A stretch of DNA of 27,901 nucleotides from Cellvibrionaceae bacterium (GCA_021151695.1 JAGKWU010000027.1:1-27901), one strand, 5' to 3'. Positions 12,620-19,768 are shown, counted from the stretch's first letter. Notes: a model not told the origin generated them from the letters alone. Numbers and translations are program-made.

Positions 12620-13044
12620 GCGATGCAAAAGCAGCCTACGCCACGATCTTGGATGTGTGGTCGAAGCTCAAACCTTTGCTGCAAGACGGAAAGCGGTACG
12701 TACTCAAAATCGAAAAGCACACCCGCAGCCTGGAGCAAAATAAGGCGCAATGGCCGATATTGCAGGCGTTTTCACAGCAGCTTGAGTGGCCGGTAAATGG
12801 CCGCATGGTGAAGATGGAGCCGGACGAATGGAAAGACGTTCTAACGGCTGCATTCAAGCAGGAAACGACTCGTTTAGCGATGGGTTTAGATGGCGGCGTG
12901 GTGATGTTGGGGGCCAGAACGAGTAAATTCACAGAAGACGAGTTTTCTCAGTGGCTTGAGTTCCTCAACATGGTTGCGGCTGATCGTGGAGTGAAAATAC
13001 CGATGTCGAAACGTGAAGCGGAGTCACACCAATGCAATGCGTGA
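12601..13044 (+). CDS. ninB: NinB-family recombination protein (147 aa)
   Basis: A 147-residue protein close to the length of lambda NinB (Orf, 146 aa), a recombination mediator that binds SSB-coated single strands. Family features seen: a strand-rich start, then LEQNKAQWPILQAFSQQLEW, EPDEWKDVLTAAF, and the terminal FTEDEFSQWLEFLNMVAADR helix. The ATG at 12601 has GCAGG 5 bases upstream. A longer in-frame start at 12538 lies inside the membrane peptide gene and is rejected. With ERF on the other operon, it probably forms the phage's recombination set. Confidence 0.9.
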   Translation: MATYYLSDAKAAYATILDVWSKLKPLLQDGKRYVLKIEKHTRSLEQNKAQWPILQAFSQQLEWPVNGRMVKMEPDEWKDVLTAAFKQETTRLAMGLDGGVVMLGARTSKFTEDEFSQWLEFLNMVAADRGVKIPMSKREAESHQCNA

Positions 13045-13226
13045 GATGCGGTAGGCCATTGATCCACGTTTGTGCGTCAATCGAAACCAGATCAGGCCCG
13101 CTTGTCATGGGGCCAGTGTGTGCGCGCAAGGCCGGGCTAATCAAAGAGCCTGAACGCGTGAACTTTGTGAAACCAGAGGATCAGCCGCAAGAGGTCGATC
13201 CTCGTCAGATGGGGCTAGACCTATGA
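13032..13226 (+). CDS. Small zinc-ribbon-like protein (64 aa)
   Basis: A 64-residue protein with cysteines arranged CVRCGRPL ... GPVCARKAGL, suggesting a small zinc ribbon (Cys 3, 6, 14 and 30). The C-terminal half is charged and probably disordered (EPERVNFVKPEDQPQEVDPRQ). GGAG lies upstream and the start overlaps ninB by 13 bases. Small zinc peptides like this are usual in nin regions and may bind nucleic acid. No specific family was named. Confidence 0.7.
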   Translation: MQCVRCGRPLIHVCASIETRSGPLVMGPVCARKAGLIKEPERVNFVKPEDQPQEVDPRQMGLDL

Positions 13227-13333
13227 ACTACTGCGTGAAATGTGGGGCGTCTGGCCACAATTCGTCAAAATGCAAATGGAGGGCGTCATGCTGTTTTGGA
13301 TTTTCGTTGGCTTCGTCGTTGTCGCGTTCGTGA
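13223..13333 (+). CDS. CCHC zinc-knuckle peptide (36 aa)
   Basis: A 36-residue reading from the ATG at 13223 (ATGA overlap with the previous stop). Residues 4-17 are CVKCGASGHNSSKC, a perfect C-x2-C-x4-H-x4-C zinc knuckle as in retroviral nucleocapsids. The rest (KWRASCCFGFSLASSLSRS) is Ser/Cys-rich and is encoded in the stretch shared with the next gene, which starts at 13288 in another frame. The knuckle and the overlap junction are good evidence that it is translated. Single-stranded nucleic-acid binding is the expected role for the motif. Confidence 0.65.
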   Translation: MNYCVKCGASGHNSSKCKWRASCCFGFSLASSLSRS

Positions 13334-13500
13334 TTGGATTCTGCCGGCCGTTCGTTTTTCCGATTGACGACACGTTTGCCAATCGCATTGAGTCCGGTTT
13401 TGCTGCGGCGTCCGTGGCTTTGCTTATCTCAGGCTGCGCGATCATCTTCGGGGTGTTTCTGTACGCTGGTGTCAGTGCTGCCTCATGGGTGGCACGATGA
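13288..13500 (+). CDS. Two-helix membrane protein (70 aa)
   Basis: A 70-residue protein from the ATG at 13288, with GGAGGG 5 bases upstream, which decides this start over the longer one at 13240. Two hydrophobic helices (LFWIFVGFVVVAFVIGF; ASVALLISGCAIIFGVFLYA) flank a short loop (FPIDDTFANRIESGF). It begins inside the zinc-knuckle gene and overlaps it by 46 bases. Size and topology fit many phage membrane proteins, including holins, but no lysis neighbour is present, so the role is open. Confidence 0.65.
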   Translation: MLFWIFVGFVVVAFVIGFCRPFVFPIDDTFANRIESGFAAASVALLISGCAIIFGVFLYAGVSAASWVAR

Positions 13501-13679
13501 TTCGCCAGGGGCACAGATACAAGCATGGCGGCGTGTCCGTGATTGCGCTGGAATATGCGTCAAGTGGTCATGTAAAGGTTGCGCCTATCGCCGATCCATT
13601 CCTCGGCCTATCGTATCTGGTGAGGGTTGATGCTTTGAAGCCTGAGCCGATGAAGTATTTTCAAGGCCAGACCAAATGA
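13497..13679 (+). CDS. Hypothetical small beta protein (60 aa)
   Basis: A 60-residue protein from the ATG at 13497 (ATGA overlap). MIRQGHRYKHGGVSVIALEY and GHVKVAPIAD suggest a small beta-barrel, perhaps SH3-like, similar in feel to other phage proteins that start with a G-x-x-Y/W-x-H pattern. No family was named. Both junctions are ATGA overlaps, so it is probably real. Confidence 0.65.
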   Translation: MIRQGHRYKHGGVSVIALEYASSGHVKVAPIADPFLGLSYLVRVDALKPEPMKYFQGQTK

Positions 13680-13891
13680 CTTGCGAAGCCTGCCAGAACC
13701 CGCACAAAGGCATCTACATAAGGTCATGCAAGGAATGCACTCTCCGCGCTTTGGCTGGCTCGCCAATGGCTTTTGAATCAGCCAAGGCAGGGAAGATGCA
13801 CAAAGCCATCAAAGCAACCCTACAGCGAGAGTTTGGCGACGAATGGCAGGCAGCAGCAGAACGGATGAAAGCATGGATGGCAAAAAGCTAA
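13676..13891 (+). CDS. Small zinc-finger protein (71 aa)
   Basis: A 71-residue protein with CEAC at 3-6 and CKEC at 18-21, a likely zinc finger, followed by a helical part (MAFESAKAGKMHKAIKATLQ; EWQAAAERMKAWMAKS). It starts in ATGA overlap with the previous gene and its end overlaps ninG. Zinc-finger peptides of this kind with a C-terminal helix recur in phage nin regions. No function is established. Confidence 0.7.
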   Translation: MTCEACQNPHKGIYIRSCKECTLRALAGSPMAFESAKAGKMHKAIKATLQREFGDEWQAAAERMKAWMAKS

Positions 13892-14454
13892 AGACCTGCA
13901 AAGCCTGCAAGGTGAAGTTTGCGCCATCAAAGCCTCTGCAATCGGTTTGCTCCATTCAGTGTGCCTCTGCCCTGGTTGCCAAGAAAAAAGCCAGCCAAGA
14001 GGCCCAAAAGCGGCAAGACGAGCGCAAGGCAGACAAGGCCAAGCGTGAAAAGCTCAAAACAAGATCAGATTGGATGAAAGATGCACAACGAGAGTTCAAC
14101 CGTTACATCAGGCTCAGAGACGCGGGCAGACTGTGCATTTCGTGTGAATCTGAGTTGGCACGCGAAGTCGTCATTGGTGGTGGATATGACTGCGGCCATT
14201 TTCGATCCGTGGGATCGGCCCCTCATCTCCGTTTCGACCCGCGTAACGCTGCCGGGCAGTGCAAAAAGTGCAACCGATACGGAGCTGGTCGAGTGGTTGA
14301 GTTCCGTAAAGGACTCATTGACAGACATGGGGTTGAGTTTGTCGAAGAACTGGAGGCAGATCAAACGCCACGAAAGTACACAATCGAAGACCTAAAGCAG
14401 ATCATTGCCGAGTTCAGAGCCAAGGCAAAAGCAATCGAAAGCGCAAACCGATAG
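13873..14454 (+). CDS. ninG: NinG (Rap) recombination endonuclease family (193 aa)
   Basis: A 193-residue NinG/Rap homologue. Lambda NinG is about 204 residues and cuts branched recombination intermediates. An N-terminal zinc finger (CKAC at 9-12, Cys 26 and 30) is followed by a Lys/Arg-rich coil and then the core: RLRDAGRLCISCESELA, DCGHFRSVGSAPHLRFDPRN, QCKKCNRYGAG and the terminal helices (EFVEELEADQ; YTIEDLKQIIAEFRAKA). The Cys and His residues of the family are kept. The start at 13873 (MDGKKLKTC) was chosen by comparison with lambda; 13843 is an alternative, since ribosome sites do not decide. It is the last gene before a regulatory gap. Confidence 0.9.
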   Translation: MDGKKLKTCKACKVKFAPSKPLQSVCSIQCASALVAKKKASQEAQKRQDERKADKAKREKLKTRSDWMKDAQREFNRYIRLRDAGRLCISCESELAREVVIGGGYDCGHFRSVGSAPHLRFDPRNAAGQCKKCNRYGAGRVVEFRKGLIDRHGVEFVEELEADQTPRKYTIEDLKQIIAEFRAKAKAIESANR

Positions 14455-14456
14455 GA

Positions 14457-14494
14457 ATTTTCAATTGGACGGTGTGATCGTGTGTCGGCAGAAT
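14457..14494 (+). promoter_or_regulatory. CAATTGGAC promoter-like element before gene at 14529
   Basis: TTTTCAATTGGACGGTGTG begins at 14458 and shares the CAATTGGACGGTGTG core with the leftward site at 5101. TTGGAC (14465-14470), an 18-base spacer and CAGAAT (14489-14494, 4 of 6 to TATAAT) form a plausible promoter with a leader of about 28 bases. Upstream, only the right half of the ATTGA-N5-TCAAT operator is kept. The ribosome site GGAGCAAATGAG also resembles that of the gene at 5101. Confidence 0.5.
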
Positions 14495-14528
14495 TCATTT
14501 CATCGACTAACCAGCCGGAGCAAATGAG

Positions 14529-14852
14529 ATGAAACCCGTACTAATAGCACTCATGCTTTGCGCCTCAGCACATGCGTGCAAAGACACCATGCAGTTCACT
14601 CAAGACAAGCAAAAGCACTTTACTGTGTCTGCTGCTATCGGTGCAGTGTCTCGGTCAATGATTGACGACAACAAAACAGCGCTTGCCGTTGCTCTTGTTC
14701 CAGGCATTGCAAAAGAGTTGCACGACATGCGTGGAAACGGTTGCGCCAGCTTCAAAGACATGGCCTATAACGCGATTGGCGCGGCTATCGGCGTGGCATC
14801 TGTCAATTGGATCATTCGTCACGACTTCATCGGATACCGCAAGGAGTTCTAA
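14529..14852 (+). CDS. YfiM-like (DUF2279) exported protein (107 aa)
   Basis: A 107-residue protein from the ATG at 14529, with CCGGAGCAAA upstream. MKPVLIALMLCASAHA is a signal peptide with cleavage near residue 16, and Cys 17 follows. The mature part has DKQKHFTVSAAIGAV, GIAKELHD and SFKDMAYNAIGAAIGVASV, matching the DK-x-x-HF, KE-x-x-D and KD-x-A-x-x-x-GA pattern of E. coli YfiM-type envelope proteins. Its fitted location is the periplasm or membrane face. Some phages carry such proteins near lysis genes. It lies just downstream of a promoter-like site. Confidence 0.7.
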   Translation: MKPVLIALMLCASAHACKDTMQFTQDKQKHFTVSAAIGAVSRSMIDDNKTALAVALVPGIAKELHDMRGNGCASFKDMAYNAIGAAIGVASVNWIIRHDFIGYRKEF

Positions 14853-14853
14853 G

Positions 14854-15018
14854 ATGAAATGCTGCAACGGAAACTGCAACCAAGGCCGAGACTGCCCAAT
14901 CCGCAAGCCATTCTGGCCGTTTGGTCAACTCACCCCATCACAAATGCGCGAACGCAAAGAGCTGGAACAAAAAATGCATCGCGACAGGCTCGCACAGTGG
15001 CCTGATGCTTTAATCTAA
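14854..15018 (+). CDS. Small Cys-rich phage protein (54 aa)
   Basis: A 54-residue protein from the ATG at 14854, with GGAG upstream. It starts MKCCNGNCNQGRDCP, a Cys-rich motif common at the start of small phage proteins, then a basic helical tail (MRERKELEQKMHRDRLAQW). A longer in-frame start would lie inside the exported-protein gene. No function is known. The cysteines suggest metal binding or disulfides. Confidence 0.7.
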   Translation: MKCCNGNCNQGRDCPIRKPFWPFGQLTPSQMRERKELEQKMHRDRLAQWPDALI

Positions 15019-15168
15019 CCAACAACGTCCATGCGTGAGCTGACTGAGCGCATTGACGTGAATCGGGTTCGCCAATCAGCAGCAGCCAGCGACACATTGG
15101 GAAGCGGTAGACTTGCTCCTCAGGGCTATTGCGGTGGGCGCTGGCGTTTTGATACAGTTAACGAGTTA
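15019..15168 (+). pseudogene. Possible broken small gene in the 15019-15296 gap
   Basis: A 279-base gap lies between the Cys-rich gene and the gene at 15297. An ATG at 15031 opens 48 codons (MRELTERIDVNRVRQSAAAS ... stop at 15177), but no ribosome site is seen. One frame over, codons up to 15253 give a hydrophobic stretch (AVDLLLRAIAVGAGVLIQL) with a basic Cys-containing tail. Joining the two by a single frameshift would give one plausible short membrane protein. It could equally be non-coding. The second half of the gap is the folded element at 15169-15281. Confidence 0.3.
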
Positions 15169-15281
15169 TGGCCCTGACGTTCTGCGGTCGCTTTGCTTGT
15201 GTCGGCGCGATAAGGTCAGCGTCGTTATTCTTTCGACAACATACACAAGATAGCGTTTCCAGATCTCTGCCGTCAGGGCCA
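15169..15281 (+). ncRNA. Long nested stem structure before the late genes
   Basis: TGGCCCTGACG (15169-15179) pairs perfectly over 11 bp with CGTCAGGGCCA (15271-15281). Nested inside are CGCT/AGCG (15189-15192 with 15252-15255), CTTGTGT/ACACAAG (15196-15202 with 15243-15249) and GTCG/CGAC (15221-15224 with 15234-15237). All are collinear, as in one long imperfect hairpin. It ends 16 bases before the ATG at 15297. No T-run follows, so it is not an ordinary terminator. An RNA, a packaging site or an attachment-type site are all possible. Confidence 0.5.
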
Positions 15282-15296
15282 CCAATAAAGGAAAAC

Positions 15297-15635
15297 ATGA
15301 CATATCAAGAATCAATTAGCGAAGGCCGGGTCAACTGCCTAGTTGATCGTGAACATTACTTCACCGCATTTGATGGAATGGCTGGCGCCGCTTACAATGA
15401 GGTAAGCCCGGACGGCATTCTTCGTCCATTCACGATTGGGATAGCTGGTCAACCAGAATTCAGAACGATGTTTTGTGTGATCGTGCTTCGTGGTGGTCAT
15501 GTTTTCACTGGTGATTCCATCGCAATGCCTTGGGAGCCAAACGACATCACAACGCAAAAGCAAAAGGCAAGACAATCCGCAATCAATAAGGCCATGAAAA
15601 CAATGGCTGGAGACGAGCAAAGAAAGGATCTGTAA
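15297..15635 (+). CDS. N4 Gp49 / Sf6 gene 66 family protein (112 aa)
   Basis: A 112-residue protein from the ATG at 15297, with AAAGGAAAAC before it. It shows the family layout: EHYFTAFDG near the start, then MFCVIVLRGGHVFTGDSIAM (compare the usual tFCvltLkNGf-vtGeSa), and a helical QKARQSAINKAMKTMAG end. The family is common in phages and structurally known but not assigned a function. A longer in-frame start at 15168 would run through the folded element and is rejected. It sits just before the packaging genes. Confidence 0.7.
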   Translation: MTYQESISEGRVNCLVDREHYFTAFDGMAGAAYNEVSPDGILRPFTIGIAGQPEFRTMFCVIVLRGGHVFTGDSIAMPWEPNDITTQKQKARQSAINKAMKTMAGDEQRKDL

Positions 15636-15637
15636 AA

Positions 15638-15775
15638 ATGCCTCTCATCAAGTCAAAATCAGACAAAGCAGTCTCGAAGAACATCAAGACCGAAATGAAG
15701 TCAAAGCCTCAGAAACAAGCTGTAGCCATCGCATTGAGCGTGCAGCGTGAGGCAAAGAAGAAAGCGAAGAAGTGA
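15638..15775 (+). CDS. Small basic protein, DUF6496-like (45 aa)
   Basis: A 45-residue, strongly basic protein: MPLIKSKSDKAVSKNIKTEM, then KPQKQAVAIALSVQREAKKKAKK. The PLIKSKS-x-K-A-x-SKNIKTE and KPQKQAVAIA blocks are typical of a small family found beside phage packaging and structural genes. A role in DNA binding is suggested by charge only. It begins 3 bases after the previous stop. Confidence 0.75.
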   Translation: MPLIKSKSDKAVSKNIKTEMKSKPQKQAVAIALSVQREAKKKAKK

Positions 15776-15807
15776 CAATGCAAATTGTCTGAAGTGGAGC
15801 AAGGTAG

Positions 15808-16161
15808 ATGGCGAAGGGCATCAAGACAGGTGGAAGGCAAGCGGGAACGCCAAACAAGGCTACTTCCGAGTTTCGATCCGTCATCAATAAATTGCTTGAG
15901 GACAACGCCGGTAACTTTCAACGCTGGTTGACTCAAGTCGCCGAGGGTGATGGCTCTGAGCACTGCAAGCCCAATCCAGGCAAGGCTTTGGACATCATCG
16001 CCGGGCTGGCTGAGTACGTTGCCCCCAAACTTGCTAGGACTGAGGTCACTGGCGCGGATGGCGGGCCTTTGGAGGTTGAAAACACGCTGGATGTGTCAAA
16101 CCTACCGACTGACGTTCTGACGGCAATCATGGCCGCTAGAGATGCAGCTAAGCGAGACTGA
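15808..16161 (+). CDS. terS: Putative terminase small subunit (117 aa)
   Basis: A 117-residue protein directly upstream of the large terminase and overlapping it by 20 bases. It begins MAKGIKTGGRQAGTPNKATS, the GGRQ-x-GTPNK motif found at the start of many phage small terminase-like or DUF5681 proteins. A helical middle (EFRSVINKLLEDNAGNFQRW) and an acidic linker (TGADGGPLEVENTLDVSN) follow. Small terminases recognise the packaging site and feed DNA to the large subunit. Position is the strongest evidence; the motif is less specific. GGAG lies upstream of the ATG. Confidence 0.7.
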   Translation: MAKGIKTGGRQAGTPNKATSEFRSVINKLLEDNAGNFQRWLTQVAEGDGSEHCKPNPGKALDIIAGLAEYVAPKLARTEVTGADGGPLEVENTLDVSNLPTDVLTAIMAARDAAKRD

Positions 16162-17599
16162 TCTCCTAAACGTCGAGCGCGAACTTTGCCGCAGATCGTT
16201 GGCAGAGTTCGCTCGTCGTGCTTGGCCGGTTCTTGAGCCTGCTGCGGAATTGAAATGGGGGTGGGCACTTGATGCGATCTGTCAGCACTTAGAAGCGGTA
16301 ACAGATGGGCGGATTACTCGCCTATTGATGAACGTTCCCCCTGGCTCGATGAAGTCGCTCCTAACTGGGGTGATCTGGCCTGCGTGGGAATGGGGGCCGC
16401 GTGGCATGCCTGAGATGCGGTTTGTCGGAACTGCGCACGAAGAAAACCTAGCAGTGCGCGACAGCCGGAAATGCCGCGATCTCATCAAGTCCGAGTGGTA
16501 TCAGAAGCTATGGCCGGTTGAATTGGCCGCAGATTTGGATGGAAAGCGGGAATTCGGTAACACGCGCAAGGGTATCCGGCAGGCTAGAGCGTTCACCTCA
16601 ATGACTGGTGTTCGTGGGGATCGCGTTATCCTCGATGACCCTATCAGCGCAGACAACGCAAACAGTCCGGCAAAGCTGGAAGCGGTCAAGATCGCGTTTA
16701 CCGAAACGCTACCAACTCGGGTGAACTCCGAGAAAAGCGCCATTGTGGTCGTTATGCAGCGCCTCAATGAAGCTGATGTGTCTGGCGTGATCCTAGAGAT
16801 GGGCCTGCCCTATGTTCACCTGTGCATTCCGATGGAGTATGAGCCGGATCGCAAGTGCAGGACGGCTATCGGATGGGAAGACCCTCGCACAACGCCGGGT
16901 GAACTCATGTTCCCTGAGCGATTCGGGCAAGCTCAAGTCGATGAGTTGAAAAAGACGTTGGGCCCATACGGATCGGCGGGCCAGTTGCAGCAGCGTCCGG
17001 CGCCTCGTGGTGGCGGGATCATTAAGGGTGAGTGGTTCCAATACTATGAACACGTTCCGGCACTTGAATTCAGGTTCATCACGGCAGACACGGCCCAGAA
17101 AACAGCGCAGCAGAACGATTACAGTGTTTTTCAGTGCTGGGGGCGCTCGAAGACTGGTCAAGCGGTTCTACTGGATCAGATCAGAGGCAAATGGGAAGCG
17201 CCGGAACTCATCGAGAATGCGCGGAAATTCTGGCTCAAGATGCGGGATTCAAGTGGCCCGACTCTGCGAGCCATGATGGTGGAAGATAAGGTGTCCGGTA
17301 CTGGTTTGATCCAGACGTTGCGCCGAGAGGGAATCCCGGTGATCCCAGTCCAGCGAGACAAAGACAAGGTTTCCCGCGCTTATGACGCCGCACCATTCAT
17401 CGCATCAGGTAACGTGCTATTGCCTCAGGATCGGGTATTCGTTGATGATCTATTGGCAGAAGCCGTCACATTCCCTGGTGGTGCACATGACGACCAGTTA
17501 GACCCGCTATTTGACGCAATTTCCCACGTTCAGAAAGCGCCAGCGGTGGTTAATACGTCAAGACCAATGCCAATCGTGAACCATTTGGGGCGCCGGTAA
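16142..17599 (+). CDS. terL: Terminase large subunit (485 aa)
   Basis: The packaging motor and nuclease, 485 residues, normal length. The ATPase has a Walker A variant MNVPPGSMKS (63-72) and Walker B RVILDD (161-166), with a coupling-type motif near VVVMQRLNE. The nuclease domain carries acidic residues at ITADTAQK (Asp 316), VEDKVSGTG (Glu 381/Asp 382) and HDDQLD (Asp 450, 451 and 454), so both activities should be intact. It cuts concatemers and pumps DNA through the portal, encoded next. The packaging strategy (headful or cos) cannot be fixed from this alone, though the P22-like head genes suggest headful. Confidence 0.95.
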   Translation: MQLSETDLLNVERELCRRSLAEFARRAWPVLEPAAELKWGWALDAICQHLEAVTDGRITRLLMNVPPGSMKSLLTGVIWPAWEWGPRGMPEMRFVGTAHEENLAVRDSRKCRDLIKSEWYQKLWPVELAADLDGKREFGNTRKGIRQARAFTSMTGVRGDRVILDDPISADNANSPAKLEAVKIAFTETLPTRVNSEKSAIVVVMQRLNEADVSGVILEMGLPYVHLCIPMEYEPDRKCRTAIGWEDPRTTPGELMFPERFGQAQVDELKKTLGPYGSAGQLQQRPAPRGGGIIKGEWFQYYEHVPALEFRFITADTAQKTAQQNDYSVFQCWGRSKTGQAVLLDQIRGKWEAPELIENARKFWLKMRDSSGPTLRAMMVEDKVSGTGLIQTLRREGIPVIPVQRDKDKVSRAYDAAPFIASGNVLLPQDRVFVDDLLAEAVTFPGGAHDDQLDPLFDAISHVQKAPAVVNTSRPMPIVNHLGRR

Positions 17600-17651
17600 T
17601 ATCAACACCCGCCCGATATAATGACGGCATTGAATCCGAGAGGTTATCCAA

Positions 17652-19706
17652 ATGCCACGCATCTCTAAAGCCGAGAAACTCGCACAAGTCCATGAACGGG
17701 CAATCAAGCGTTATGACAAGGCTTATGAGTGCCAGCAAGAGATCCGGCTCCAGTGCCTGAAGGATCGCCGGTTTACGTCGATTCCTGGCGCACAGTGGGA
17801 AGGCGGGCTAGAGGATCAGTTCGAGAATCGCCCTCGCTTCGAGGTGAACAAGATTCTGCTTTCGATCCAGCGGATCTACTCGGAATATCGAAACAACCGC
17901 ATCAGCGTTGACTTCCGCCCGAAGAACGACAAAGCATCTGACAAGATTGCCGATGCACTTGATGGCCTGTATCGCGCCGATGAAATGGACTCCGGTGCGC
18001 AAGAGGCATACGACAACGCATTCGATGAGGGTTTGGCCGGTGGTTTCGGTGCGTGGCGTTTGTGCGCTGAGTACGAAGACAAGGAAGACGAGGATTCGGA
18101 AGAACAACGAATCAAGATCGAGCCGATCACTGACGCTGATGTGTCGGTTTGGTTTGATCCTGATGCAAAACGCTATGACAAGTCCGACGCTAAGTGGGCT
18201 ATGGTCATCTTCTCAATGTCGCCTGATGCGTATCGCGAAGAATATGACCGTGAGCCGACAACCCTGGCGAGAGATAACCTCGTTGAATTCGACTGGTTCA
18301 CGCCTGATGTCGTTTATGTTGGCGAATACTACGAACGAACCGAGGAGTATTACAAGGTTCAGGTGTGGCGTCAGTTGGCAACAGGCCATGAAGTGAAGAT
18401 CACTCCTGACGATATGGACGAAGAAGCGTTGACCGAGAAGCTCGTAGAACTGGAGGCGACTGGTTACCAGTTGGCGCGCGAGAAGAAGGTTGAACGCTAT
18501 GTCGTGAACAAATACATCGTCGACGGCAATGAGGTGCTGGAGGACTGCGGAAGAATCGCCGGATCTCATATCCCGATTGTCCCGTTCTATGCCCGCCGTT
18601 TGTTTGTCGACAACGTAGAGCGCGTGATGGGTCATGGCCGCTTGGCTCGTGACACTCAGCAGTTGTACAACATGGTTATCAGCATGATCGCTGAAATCGC
18701 CACGCTGTCTCCTGTTGAAAAGCCCATTTTCACGCCTGAACAAGTTGCGGGGCATGAGTATATGTGGGCCGAGGATAACGTCAAGCGTTACCCATTCCTG
18801 CTCACCAATGCCGTGACGGATGCCGCAGGCAACCCGGTGCAGAACGGCCCAATCGGGTACACAAAGCCCCCATCTATTCCGCCTGCTTTGGCTGGCTTGA
18901 TCCAGATCCTCGGTGCAGACATGCAGGAGGTTCTTGGAGCTCAGCAAAGCGCGGAGGAAGTCGTCAGCAATGTCTCAGCCAAAGCGGTGGAGTTGATTCA
19001 AAACCGTTTGGACATGCAGACATTAATTTACATGGACAACATGGCCAAGTCGATGCGCCGTGGCGGTCAGATTTGGCTCTCTATGGCTCGTGAGTTGTAT
19101 GACGAGAAGGGCCGCAAAATGCGCGTCGTCACCCAAGCTGGCGATGATTCGACCATTGAACTCAAGCGACCCAATATCGACGAGCAAGGGAACTCGATCA
19201 CTGAGTTTGACCTGCAATCTGGCGTTTATGACGTGTACGCCGATGTAGGCCCAAGCATGACAACCCGCCGTGATTCGACTGTGCGCAGTTTGTCCGGGAT
19301 GCTTCAGTTTGTCGAAGACCCATCTGACCGCACTGCAATCGCCGGGTCTATCGTGATGAACCTGGAAGGCGAAGGGCTGGAAGACCTGAAGGCGTACCAA
19401 CGTCAGAAACTCTTGGCAATTGGCGCAGTCAAGCCAAACGAGCAAGAGAAGGCGCAAATGCAGCAGGCCGCGCAGAATCAACAGCCTGACGCGAATACGC
19501 AATATCTCCAGGCTGCGGCAGAGAAGGAAATCGCTCAAGCCGAGAAGGATCGGGCTCAGACTGACAAATACCGCGCAGAAACTGCACAGATTGCCACTCA
19601 GATTGACCAATCAAAACTCGACATGGTTTTGCAGCTATTGCAGCAAATGCAGGCATCGCAGCAGCCTCAAGTGGCGCAATCAATACCCGTTGACAATCAA
19701 ATGTGA
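17652..19706 (+). CDS. P22-like portal protein (684 aa)
   Basis: A 684-residue homologue of P22 gp1 (725 aa), which forms the 12-fold ring through which DNA enters and leaves. Seen: the N-terminal IKRYDKAYECQQEIRLQCLK, FEVNKILLSIQRIYSEYRNN, then the EYDREPTTLA and YYERTEEYYKVQVWR regions, and SIPPALAGLIQILGADMQE in the wing/stem part. The C-terminal 100 residues are a Gln/Ala-rich helical barrel-like tail (QQAAQNQQPDANTQYLQAAA). GAGAGG precedes the ATG. A TATAAT at 17615-17620 upstream has no matching -35. Confidence 0.92.
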   Translation: MPRISKAEKLAQVHERAIKRYDKAYECQQEIRLQCLKDRRFTSIPGAQWEGGLEDQFENRPRFEVNKILLSIQRIYSEYRNNRISVDFRPKNDKASDKIADALDGLYRADEMDSGAQEAYDNAFDEGLAGGFGAWRLCAEYEDKEDEDSEEQRIKIEPITDADVSVWFDPDAKRYDKSDAKWAMVIFSMSPDAYREEYDREPTTLARDNLVEFDWFTPDVVYVGEYYERTEEYYKVQVWRQLATGHEVKITPDDMDEEALTEKLVELEATGYQLAREKKVERYVVNKYIVDGNEVLEDCGRIAGSHIPIVPFYARRLFVDNVERVMGHGRLARDTQQLYNMVISMIAEIATLSPVEKPIFTPEQVAGHEYMWAEDNVKRYPFLLTNAVTDAAGNPVQNGPIGYTKPPSIPPALAGLIQILGADMQEVLGAQQSAEEVVSNVSAKAVELIQNRLDMQTLIYMDNMAKSMRRGGQIWLSMARELYDEKGRKMRVVTQAGDDSTIELKRPNIDEQGNSITEFDLQSGVYDVYADVGPSMTTRRDSTVRSLSGMLQFVEDPSDRTAIAGSIVMNLEGEGLEDLKAYQRQKLLAIGAVKPNEQEKAQMQQAAQNQQPDANTQYLQAAAEKEIAQAEKDRAQTDKYRAETAQIATQIDQSKLDMVLQLLQQMQASQQPQVAQSIPVDNQM

Positions 19707-19720
19707 TTCGTTGATAGAAT
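19690..19720 (+). promoter_or_regulatory. Possible promoter for the scaffold-coat genes
   Basis: TTGACA (19690-19695, consensus -35), a 19-base spacer and TAGAAT (19715-19720, 5 of 6). The spacer is longer than ideal. It overlaps the end of the portal gene and lies 49 bases before the scaffold start. A hairpin (CCCTAT/ATGGGG outer, CACGG/CCGTG inner) sits between it and the start. It would allow extra transcription of the most abundant virion genes. Confidence 0.45.
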
Positions 19721-19768
19721 ATCCCTATGGCATCCACGGGCCATTAAACCGTGAGTTATGGGGATCAC

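Noticed and set aside
17615..17620. TATAAT as a promoter before the portal gene
   Set aside because: No -35-like hexamer lies 15-19 bases upstream; chance occurrence is likely.
18213..18947. 244-aa minus-strand frame opposite the portal gene
   Set aside because: The portal gene is certain and this frame has no motif or ribosome site.
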